DNA from: an uncultured Hyphomicrobiales bacterium
GTDB lineage: Bacteria; Pseudomonadota; Alphaproteobacteria; Rhizobiales; Devosiaceae
Direction: 5' to 3'
DNA length: 64,000 nt
Assembly (NCBI GenBank): GCA_903842455.1
Contig: CAIMLX010000161.1
Span: forward strand, 29,742 to 93,741
In this document: piece after piece, positions 9,768 through 16,683 of the stretch
How the letters are laid out: each line of letters begins with the position of its first letter
Numbering within the stretch: the first letter of the stretch is position 1
The notes under the pieces: model-generated
What the model was told of the DNA's origin: nothing
Seen by the model: the letters and a program-made list of their open reading frames with translations, nothing else
Database searches by the model: none
Translations under genes and position numbers: made by a program

Positions 9768-10472
9768 GTGAAAATATCTGAAATGAACTGGTTTCAGGTC
9801 GAGAGCTACCTCAAGACCGACGATCGCGCCATCGTGCCGCTGGGGTCTACGGAACAGCATGCCTATTTGAGCAACTGCGTGGACTCTATCTTGGCAGAAA
9901 AAGTCGCGGTCGAGGCTGCCGCACCCCTGGGCGTGCCGGTATTTCCAGTGCTTGCCTTCGGCATTACGCCGTATTTCGCAAATTATCCGGGCAGTATTTC
10001 ACTGCGCATGGACACCTATGCGCGCATCATCACTGATGTGCTCGATAGTCTGGCGACCACCGGCTTTCGCCGCATCCTGTTCGTCAATGGCCACGGCGGC
10101 AATTCGCCCGGCCAGACGGCGGCGCTGGAATGGCTCAATGGGCATGCCGAATGCCGCATCCGCTGGCACAGTTGGTGGAGCGCACCGCAAACCATGGGCA
10201 AGGTGCAGGCAATCGACCCCGTGGCGTCACATGCATCATGGATGGAAAATTTTCCGTGGACCCGGCTGCCCAATATCGGCATGCCGAGCGAGCAGAAGCC
10301 AATGGCCGATCTCGACAAGCTTAAGACCGTCGGGTCCAAAGGCGCCAAGGCGATGCTTGGAGACGGCAATTTCGGTGGCTATTACCAGCGGTCCGACAAT
10401 GAAATGGCGGCGATCTGGGACGTGGCGATTGCCGAGACGCGCGGCTTGATCGAAGACGGGTGGGCGAAGTGA
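9768..10472 (+). CDS. Creatininase-family metal-dependent amidohydrolase
   Basis: This protein of about 234 residues belongs to the creatinine amidohydrolase family, a di-metal fold that opens cyclic amides or cleaves small amides. Metal-site motifs are LGSTEQHAYLSNCVDS near the N-terminus (Glu, His, Asp) and VNGHGGNS in the middle. I chose the GTG at 9768, giving VKISEMNWFQVE, because family members begin with this stretch. The frame runs further upstream but into the divergent asparaginase gene. An ATG at 9783 is the alternative. Its stop overlaps the next SDR by 4 bp. The true substrate may be creatinine or another lactam or formamide; the family is functionally mixed. Confidence 0.85.
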   Translation: MKISEMNWFQVESYLKTDDRAIVPLGSTEQHAYLSNCVDSILAEKVAVEAAAPLGVPVFPVLAFGITPYFANYPGSISLRMDTYARIITDVLDSLATTGFRRILFVNGHGGNSPGQTAALEWLNGHAECRIRWHSWWSAPQTMGKVQAIDPVASHASWMENFPWTRLPNIGMPSEQKPMADLDKLKTVGSKGAKAMLGDGNFGGYYQRSDNEMAAIWDVAIAETRGLIEDGWAK

Positions 10473-11227
10473 GTGCCTTCGATTTTGCCGGCAAGCGCGT
10501 GGTGGTGACCGGGGCGGCGCAGGGCATCGGGCGGGCAATCGTTGCTGGCATGGCCGTGGCTGGCGCGAAAGTTGCGGCACTCGATCTTGATAAGTCGGGG
10601 CTGGGAACGGCGCGCGAAGCCGGCGCGGCGCGGATCGACACCCTCGATCTCAGCGACCAGCGGGCGGTCAAGGAAACCTTCGATGCGATCGGCGCTGACT
10701 TTCGCGGCATCGATATCCTGGTTACGGCGGCCGGCGGCGTTCGCGGACAGGCGGCACAACCGCTTGACCTGGTCAGCGACCAGATGTGGCGGCAACTGTT
10801 CGAGGCCAATGTCGATGCAGCATTTTTCTGCGCACAGGCAGTGGCGCCGCAGATGAAGGCACAGGGCGCCGGGCGGATTATCACGATCTCTTCTGGCGCA
10901 GGGCTGCGGCCGAGCCTGACCGGCATTCAGGCCTATAGTGCTGCCAAGCATGCGCTGGTTGGACTGACCAGGCAGTTGGCGCTGGAACTCGGGCCGCATG
11001 GCATCACCGTCAACAGCGTGGCGCCGGGCTTTGTATTGTCCAATCCGGCGACGCAGCGGCAGTGGGAGAGCTATGGCGACGCTGGCCAGCAGCGGCTTAT
11101 CGAGGGCACGCATATGCGCCGGCTGGGCACGCCCGAGGACATCGCCAATGCCGTGCTTTTTCTGGCCTCCGATCGTGCCGGCTGGATTACCGGCCAGATC
11201 CTGAGCGTTGATGGTGGGCGCGCTTAG
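10469..11227 (+). CDS. SDR-family oxidoreductase
   Basis: This 252-residue short-chain dehydrogenase has TGAAQGIG, Asp-Leu-Asp at the end of beta-2 (suggesting NAD), TAAGG in place of NNAG, a catalytic Ser (TISSGAG), AYSAAK and a C-terminal VDGGRA. The GTG start at 10469 forms a GTGA overlap with the creatininase stop, so the two are translationally coupled. It is the third SDR in the 11-kb catabolic region. It probably oxidises a product of the amidohydrolase (inference). Confidence 0.88.
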   Translation: MSAFDFAGKRVVVTGAAQGIGRAIVAGMAVAGAKVAALDLDKSGLGTAREAGAARIDTLDLSDQRAVKETFDAIGADFRGIDILVTAAGGVRGQAAQPLDLVSDQMWRQLFEANVDAAFFCAQAVAPQMKAQGAGRIITISSGAGLRPSLTGIQAYSAAKHALVGLTRQLALELGPHGITVNSVAPGFVLSNPATQRQWESYGDAGQQRLIEGTHMRRLGTPEDIANAVLFLASDRAGWITGQILSVDGGRA

Positions 11228-11520
11228 CCTATGAGGCATTCAAGCACAGCGTAGGCCACTTGATAGATCTCACCCAGATGCAATTGTGGACCGATGGGCA
11301 GGCCGAGCAGCGGGTCGCAGAAGCCTTCGCTGACAGGTAAAATGCCTCGGTCCACGCCAATATCGGCCAACACGGCCTGTAGGTGCAGGGGGGCGCGTAG
11401 GTCGGGTTGGTCGCGACACCACGGTCGCGTAACCGTTCGTTCCCCCGCAATCCACTCTGCAGCGAGCGACAGACCCGTCCCGTTCGGCAAATCACGAGTG
11501 GAAACATGCGGTCTCTGCCT
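11224..11520 (-). pseudogene. Degraded coding remnant, possibly the C-terminus of a LysR-type regulator
   Basis: Between the SDR stop and the quinone oxidoreductase lie 445 bp without an intact gene. One minus-strand frame, ending in a TAA that overlaps the SDR stop, gives about 90 protein-like residues. These include LHLQAVLADIGVDRGILP and LGEIYQVAYAVLECLIG, which weakly resemble the ligand-domain end of LysR regulators. No start or DNA-binding domain is found. The stretch from about 11,520 to 11,672 is low-complexity intergenic sequence with short GGGTGG/CCACCC inverted repeats and nothing recognisable. Confidence 0.3.
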
Positions 11521-11672
11521 TGGCGGGCTGCTGCGCAAAACAGCGGAAACGCCCAAGATTCTTGCTTCGCGCAACCCTACCCCGCGCTTCGCTTCATCCC
11601 GCCGAGAGAGTTGGTTGCCAGCGCCACTCCCTCCGCCACCCCCACTCCTGCGGAGCTTCGGGTGGCAGGCCA

Positions 11673-12644
11673 CTAGGGGATCAGCACTGTCGAGCCAGTC
11701 GTTTCCCGCGCTTCCAAGGCAATATGCGCCTCCACCGCCTCGGCCAGCGGGCGGCGCTGGTCGATCGAGATGGTGATCTTGCCGTCGGCGATCATCTGGA
11801 ACAGCGCGGCGGCCGCGGTCCGCAGGTCCTCGGGGGTCCGGAAGTACGATGCGCCCGTGGGGCGGGTGACGTAGAGGCTGCCCTTTTCTGCCAGGATGCC
11901 GAGCCGCGGCAGCGACACCGGACCCGAGGCGTTGCCGAAGCTGACCATCAGGCCGCGCGGGCGCAGGCAATCGAGCGATGGCTCGAACGTCGCCTTGCCG
12001 ACACCGTCATAGACCACATCCACGCCGCGCCCGCCGGTGAACTCCTTCACATGGGTGACGAAGTCGCTGGTCTTGTAGTCGACGACCAGATCGGCGCCGA
12101 GGTCGCGGACCAGTTCGCATTTCGCTTCGGAACCGGCGGTCGCGATCACCGTGGCGCCGATCGCCTTGGCCCACTGGACAAGGATCTGGCCGGTGCCGCC
12201 GGCTGCGGCATGGATCAGCACGATCTCGCCGGCCTTCAGTTCATGCGTCCAGTGCAGCAGGTAGAAGGCGGTCGTCCCCTTCAGCAGGGCTGCCGCCGCC
12301 ACCTCGTCGGAGATGCCATCCGGCACAGGCACGGCCTTTTCCGCCGGCAATAGCCGCTCATCGGCATAGGCACCGACGGGCCCCTGGTAGGCGATCCGGT
12401 CGCCCGGAGCGAAGCCGGTTACGCCAGGCCCGACGGACAGGACCTCGCCAGCGCCTTCGTTGCCGGCGACAAACGGAAGGGGCGTCGGATAGAGGCCCGT
12501 GCGCTGGTAGACGTCGATGAAGTTCAGCCCGATGGCGCGGTTGCGGACCTTGATCTGGCCGGGCCCCGGCGCCGGAACTTCGAGTTCCTCGAGTTGCAAC
12601 TGCTCGGGGCCACCATTTTCTCGGACAACGAAAGCACGGCTCAT
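11673..12644 (-). CDS. Zinc-independent quinone oxidoreductase (QOR-like MDR)
   Basis: This 323-residue protein is a medium-chain reductase of the NADPH:quinone oxidoreductase type. It has an N-terminal GroES-like domain (NRAIGLNFIDVYQRTGLYP, AGNEGAGEV). The Rossmann domain follows, with LIHAAAGGTGQILVQWAKA. The catalytic zinc ligands of alcohol dehydrogenases are absent. The ATG at 12644 lies one base after the terC stop and is preceded by GAGG within the terC end, so the pair is coupled. The role is presumably one- or two-electron reduction of quinones or enones. Confidence 0.9.
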   Translation of the reverse strand: MSRAFVVRENGGPEQLQLEELEVPAPGPGQIKVRNRAIGLNFIDVYQRTGLYPTPLPFVAGNEGAGEVLSVGPGVTGFAPGDRIAYQGPVGAYADERLLPAEKAVPVPDGISDEVAAAALLKGTTAFYLLHWTHELKAGEIVLIHAAAGGTGQILVQWAKAIGATVIATAGSEAKCELVRDLGADLVVDYKTSDFVTHVKEFTGGRGVDVVYDGVGKATFEPSLDCLRPRGLMVSFGNASGPVSLPRLGILAEKGSLYVTRPTGASYFRTPEDLRTAAAALFQMIADGKITISIDQRRPLAEAVEAHIALEARETTGSTVLIP

Positions 12645-12645
12645 C

Positions 12646-13521
12646 CTACTTCCTCGGCGCCGACTTCGGGCGCGACTGGGCACGAGCGGCCGGTGTGGCC
12701 TTCGGCCTCGGCTTCGGGGGGACAATTGCTGCCGCTGCAGCGTTGTCCGGCACCATCGCCGCAGCCTCCCGCTTGGTCGGGGCTATGGGATGACCGGCTG
12801 CCGCTGCGCGAGCGAGCCGGCGCTGCTTGGAGATGATGTTGAAGGCTTCGACCAGCACCGAGAAGCCCATGGCGGCGTAGATGTAGCCCTTCTCGATGTG
12901 GAAGCCCGCACCATCGGCAACCAGCGAAACGCCGATCAGCAGCAGGAACGCGAGGGCCAGAACCTTGGTCGTCGGGTGCTTCGCCACGAAGCTGGCAATC
13001 GGCCCCGAGGCGATGAACATGATGCCCACTGCAACAATCACAGCGGCGACCATCACCTCGATCTGCTGCGCCATACCCACTGCGGTAATGATCGAGTCGA
13101 TTGAGAACACCAGGTCGATGATGATGATCTGCACGATGATGGCCGAGAAGGCATTCGACGCAGCCTGCTTCAGTCCGGGCTCGTGCGGCTCCTCGATCTC
13201 GGCGTGCATCTCGTGCGTCGCCTTGTAGATAAGGAACAGGCCGCCGGCGATCAGGATGATGTCTTTCCAAGAGAAATCCTGGCCAAACGCCGAAAAGAGC
13301 GGCTGGCTGAGGCCGATGATCCAGGTGAGGAGGAAGAGCAGCGCTATCCGGAAGACCAGCGCCAGCGCGAGGCCGAGCTTGCGGGCTCTGTCCGCCTGCT
13401 CTTTGGGCAGGCGTGACACGAGGACCGAGATGAAGACGATGTTGTCGATACCGAGAACGACCTCCATCACCGTCAGAGTGGCGAATGCCGCCCACACATT
13501 GGGATCGCTCAGCAGTTCCAT
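12646..13521 (-). CDS. TerC-family integral membrane protein
   Basis: This 291-residue multispanning inner-membrane protein of the TerC family is linked to metal homeostasis and tellurite resistance, and to metalation of exported proteins. Acidic membrane motifs GIDNIVFISV near the N-terminus and FSIDSIITAVG in the middle are the two repeated TerC signatures. About seven hydrophobic helices are visible. The last roughly 50 residues are a Pro/Ala/Lys/Arg-rich cytoplasmic-looking tail (PPKPRPKATPAARAQSRPK), which is longer than in many homologues. It is divergent from the YeeE pair and upstream of the quinone reductase in one operon. Confidence 0.9.
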   Translation of the reverse strand: MELLSDPNVWAAFATLTVMEVVLGIDNIVFISVLVSRLPKEQADRARKLGLALALVFRIALLFLLTWIIGLSQPLFSAFGQDFSWKDIILIAGGLFLIYKATHEMHAEIEEPHEPGLKQAASNAFSAIIVQIIIIDLVFSIDSIITAVGMAQQIEVMVAAVIVAVGIMFIASGPIASFVAKHPTTKVLALAFLLLIGVSLVADGAGFHIEKGYIYAAMGFSVLVEAFNIISKQRRLARAAAAGHPIAPTKREAAAMVPDNAAAAAIVPPKPRPKATPAARAQSRPKSAPRK

Positions 13522-13688
13522 CGTCTATCGTCCTCAACAACCGGATTTTGGCGTGGCGACATACTTAGGGCGGAGCGGGGCGGCTGGGAAGAGCGCGATA
13601 GGCGCTTCTACCGGGTGCTTTTTTCCGTTCACGCCCTATGCCGTGGCATGAACACGCAGCGCACGGACTGGCTGCAGTTCGCCAAGGG

Positions 13689-13701
13689 CGATAGAATATC
13701 G
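13689..13701. promoter_or_regulatory. Candidate operator CGATA-GAA-TATCG
   Basis: A perfect 5-bp inverted repeat with a 3-bp spacer lies 27 bp before the yeeE-like start, in the 206-bp terC/yeeE divergent gap. AT-rich palindromes of this kind precede sulfur-responsive ArsR-regulated genes, but no such regulator is nearby. The assignment is tentative. Confidence 0.3.
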
Positions 13702-13727
13702 TTCTCTTTTGCACAGACAGGTCTTCC

Positions 13728-14186
13728 ATGGACTCTTTCTCCCCCATTCCTGCGCTGCTTGGCGGCGCCCTGATCGGGCTCGCCTCGGCCGTACTCTGGC
13801 TCGGCAATGGCCGGATCGCCGGTATTTCGGGCATCTTCGGACAGTTGCTGCCGCCTGCGCGCACCGTGGTGTGGCGCATCGTGTTCCTGCTGGCACTGGT
13901 GCTGGGCACGCTGGCTGCCGCATGGCTGTTCCCGGGGCTGGGCGTAGGTGGTCCGGGTGGCCGGCCCGCAGAGCTGGTCGGCGCCCCTGCTGCCTGGGGC
14001 ATTCCAACGCCTGTCTGGCTGGTGATCGCCGGGCTCCTGACCGGGTTTGGCACCAAGATCGGCAATGGCTGCACGTCGGGGCATGGCGTGTGCGGCATCG
14101 CCCGGCTGTCGCTGCGCAGCTTCGTGGCGGTCGGGATTTTCTTTTCCGTCGCCATCGTCACCGTCGCCGTGACAGGGGTGGTGTGA
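13728..14186 (+). CDS. YeeE/YedE-family sulfur transport protein, first half
   Basis: This 152-residue membrane protein with about four helices matches the N-terminal half of YeeE/YedE (TsuA-type) transporters of thiosulfate or related sulfur species. The diagnostic Cys-containing motif NGCTSGHGVCGIARLS is present with both cysteines. The next gene overlaps by one base (TGATG) and supplies the second half, so the two products probably assemble as one channel in the inner membrane. Such split pairs are common in alphaproteobacteria. Confidence 0.88.
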   Translation: MDSFSPIPALLGGALIGLASAVLWLGNGRIAGISGIFGQLLPPARTVVWRIVFLLALVLGTLAAAWLFPGLGVGGPGGRPAELVGAPAAWGIPTPVWLVIAGLLTGFGTKIGNGCTSGHGVCGIARLSLRSFVAVGIFFSVAIVTVAVTGVV

Positions 14187-14659
14187 TGAGCCAGACCACT
14201 CGCCTGCCCTACCTCGCCACCGCCGCCCTGAGCGGCCTGCTGTTCGGCGCCGGGCTCTACGTCTCGCAGATGGTCGATCCGTTGAAGGTGCTGCGCTTCC
14301 TGGACTTTGGCGCAATCCCTGCCGGCGGCTGGGACCCGAGCCTGGCGTTCGTGATCGTAGCCGCGATCGGGGTGATGTTCGTGGCGGTCCGCATCGGCCG
14401 CAAGCAGAAGGCACCGCTTTTCGACCTGGCGTTCAACGAGCCAGAGTTCAAACGCATCGACTCCCCCCTGGTCGTGGGCGCCGTACTTTTCGGCATCGGC
14501 TGGGGGATGTCAGGCATTTGCCCGGGGCCCGCCCTCTCGTTGATCGCCTTCTGGCCTCCGGACCTGCTGATCTTCCTGGTCGCCCTGTTTGCCGGCTCCT
14601 ATGCCGGCGGCATGATCATCCCAAGCGGCCGCGACAGGCGGATGGCGGTGGCACGATGA
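14186..14659 (+). CDS. DUF6691 / YeeE-family protein, second half
   Basis: This 157-residue membrane protein with about four helices carries GWGMSGICPGPAL, the conserved Cys motif of the partner half of split YeeE/YedE transporters. The ATG shares its A with the stop of the first half. Its own stop overlaps the following flavoprotein start (ATGA), so all three genes are translationally coupled. It should complete the putative sulfur-species channel. Confidence 0.88.
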   Translation: MSQTTRLPYLATAALSGLLFGAGLYVSQMVDPLKVLRFLDFGAIPAGGWDPSLAFVIVAAIGVMFVAVRIGRKQKAPLFDLAFNEPEFKRIDSPLVVGAVLFGIGWGMSGICPGPALSLIAFWPPDLLIFLVALFAGSYAGGMIIPSGRDRRMAVAR

Positions 14660-15813
14660 GCGCCCCGCAGGCCATCGTCGTCGGCGGCGGGCTTGCCGGG
14701 ATTGCCGCAGCCATCGCCGTGGCGAAGTCGGGCCTCCGGACGGTGCACCTCGCGCCGAAAGGCCCGCCCGATCGCAGGACCTCGGCGCTGATGCTGCCGA
14801 CTGTGGACTATCTGCGGTCGGCCGGCCTGATCGCCAGCCCTTCGAGTATCGGTCACCCGCTGACGCAGATACGCATCATCGACGCGACCAGCCGATTGAT
14901 CCGCGCCCCGGAAACCCTGTTCGACAGCAAGGAGGCGGGCCTCGATGCGTTCGGCTGGAACTTCTCGAACGTGAAGCTCCTCGAGAGTTTTGAGGCGGCC
15001 CGGTCAAACCTCACCAACCTTCAAAGCATCGAGCAGGTCGTCACCGCCATCGAGAACGTCGGCGGCGTCTGGCGGGTGGAACTGGCGGACGGCAGCAGCC
15101 TCAGTGCGCCATTGCTCGTCGGCTCGGATGGCAAGAAGTCACGGGTACGCGTGGAGGGGGGGGTTCGCGCCCGGGAGAACGGATTCACCGAAGCCGCGCT
15201 GGTCTGCGACCTGGAACTGGGCCGGCCGCTCGGGGGAGCGTCGGTGGAGTTCCACTACCCGCACGGTCCCTTCACACTTGTACCCGCTGGAGGCCAGCGG
15301 GCAAACCTCGTCTGGATCGACGACCGGGACGTGCTGAAGGCCGCCCAGGCTGGGGGTCCCGAGCGGCTGCGACCAACCTTCATCGAGAAGTCGCAGCGAC
15401 TGTTCGGCGACATCAAGCTGCTCACCCCGGCGCATATGTTCCTGCTGTCGACGTTGAGCGTCGACGAGGCGGGTCGCGATGGCGTGGTTCTGGTGGGCGA
15501 GGCGGCCCATGCGTTCCCCCCGATCGGGGCGCAGGGGCTGAACCTGGGACTGCGCGATGTCGCCGACCTGTCCGCGTCCCTTGCGGATGTCGATTTGGCA
15601 GCACCCGGCTGGGCGGTGCGGGCCAGCGAGAACTATTCACGGCGCCGCGCTGCCGATCTCAGCCGGACAGGCACGATGGTCGATACGCTGTTCCGCTCGC
15701 TTCTCACAAGCATGCTGCCTGCGCAAGCAATGCGGGCGGGCGGCCTCTGGGCGTTGAAACTGAGCCCCCAACTGAGGACGCAGGCGTTCTCGGTCGGGAT
15801 GGGCGTTCGATAG
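14656..15813 (+). CDS. UbiH/UbiF-family FAD-dependent monooxygenase
   Basis: This 385-residue flavoprotein resembles ubiquinone-biosynthesis hydroxylases. The N-terminal dinucleotide motif is AIVVGGGLAGIAAAIAVAKSG and the second FAD motif is VLVGEAAHAFPPIGAQGLN. In that motif the usual GD is replaced by GE. Position next to the IalB/mfd block matches the location of ubiquinone hydroxylase genes in Hyphomicrobiales, so ring hydroxylation of ubiquinone precursors is the likely job. Unexpectedly, it is coupled to the YeeE pair by an ATGA overlap. A bidirectional terminator follows. Confidence 0.85.
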   Translation: MSAPQAIVVGGGLAGIAAAIAVAKSGLRTVHLAPKGPPDRRTSALMLPTVDYLRSAGLIASPSSIGHPLTQIRIIDATSRLIRAPETLFDSKEAGLDAFGWNFSNVKLLESFEAARSNLTNLQSIEQVVTAIENVGGVWRVELADGSSLSAPLLVGSDGKKSRVRVEGGVRARENGFTEAALVCDLELGRPLGGASVEFHYPHGPFTLVPAGGQRANLVWIDDRDVLKAAQAGGPERLRPTFIEKSQRLFGDIKLLTPAHMFLLSTLSVDEAGRDGVVLVGEAAHAFPPIGAQGLNLGLRDVADLSASLADVDLAAPGWAVRASENYSRRRAADLSRTGTMVDTLFRSLLTSMLPAQAMRAGGLWALKLSPQLRTQAFSVGMGVR

Positions 15814-15828
15814 GGCCCTAAAGAAACA

Positions 15829-15852
15829 AAGGGCGCCCGAGGGCGCCCTTTT
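15829..15852. terminator. Bidirectional terminator between monooxygenase and IalB genes
   Basis: A perfect AAGGGCGCC/GGCGCCCTT stem with a CGAG loop is flanked by T-rich sequence on both strands (TTTT on plus, TTTGTTTCTTT on minus). It separates convergent genes. Confidence 0.88.
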
Positions 15853-15872
15853 CAGTTCCGGCTCACCGTGCC

Positions 15873-16571
15873 CTACTGCGCGGCAGGCGCGGGCGTAGTG
15901 CCTTCGGCGGGCGTCTCGCCAGCGTCGAGCTGCTTGCGAAGCTCCTCGGCGCGGTCCTGCAACTGCTGCTCGAGCGCCGACGGGCCGGTGGTCTGGTTGT
16001 TGAATTCCTCGAAGGTCATCGCCGCCTCGCCGTCATAGACGGACGTGAAGCCGGCGAGCGTGATGTCGATCACCAGATCCTTGTTCTGCCGGTTCTTGGC
16101 GGTGAGCTTCAGCGTGCCGCCCTTCTTGAGGCTGTTTACGTAAGCCTCGTTGATCACCAGCTGGGTGGCGCACGATGTCGGGTCGCACAGCATGAAGGGG
16201 ACGCGGATCGGCTTGCCGCCATCGATCTGCCAGGTAAGGCCGAAGGGCAGCAGGACGCCAAGCGGTACCGCCGCGACGGCGAGCAGGCGGCTCTCCTGGC
16301 CCGGGTCGTCGCGCAGCAGGAACGAGCCGAGGAACTGACCGTTGGCGACGATGACCTGCCGCATGATGCAGGCCTTCTTGCCGTCGGCAAGCGGATCACA
16401 AACCTTTAGCCAGTTCGTAGCGGGTGTCGCAGCAGCTGCCGGAGCGGCAGGCGTAGCTGCACCCTCAGCAGGGGCCGCCGGAGTGGCGTTGTCCTGCGCG
16501 AGCACCGACATGTTCGGCAGCATCAGCGCGGCGACCGCAAGGCCGGCAACAACGAGCTTCTTGAGGGTCAT
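15873..16571 (-). CDS. Invasion-associated locus B (IalB) family periplasmic protein
   Basis: This 232-residue exported protein has a signal peptide (MTLKKLVVAGLAVAALMLPN, cut near VLAQDN). An Ala/Pro linker follows, then an IalB-like domain with paired cysteines (WLKVCDPLADGKKACIM and LCDPTSCATQL). IalB proteins are periplasmic and found across Hyphomicrobiales; despite the name most are in free-living species and their function is unclear. The C-terminus is charged, then Pro/Ala-rich. It lies downstream of mfd in the same direction, 112 bp away. Confidence 0.88.
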   Translation of the reverse strand: MTLKKLVVAGLAVAALMLPNMSVLAQDNATPAAPAEGAATPAAPAAAATPATNWLKVCDPLADGKKACIMRQVIVANGQFLGSFLLRDDPGQESRLLAVAAVPLGVLLPFGLTWQIDGGKPIRVPFMLCDPTSCATQLVINEAYVNSLKKGGTLKLTAKNRQNKDLVIDITLAGFTSVYDGEAAMTFEEFNNQTTGPSALEQQLQDRAEELRKQLDAGETPAEGTTPAPAAQ

Positions 16572-16683
16572 CGAGTATCCTTGTGGTTTCTACCAGTCGG
16601 TGGCTCCCCGGCCACCCTGAATTTCCGCGTTCTTGAAGGCACGAAATCGGGCAATAACATGACGCTCCTTCATTCCGGAAGAC

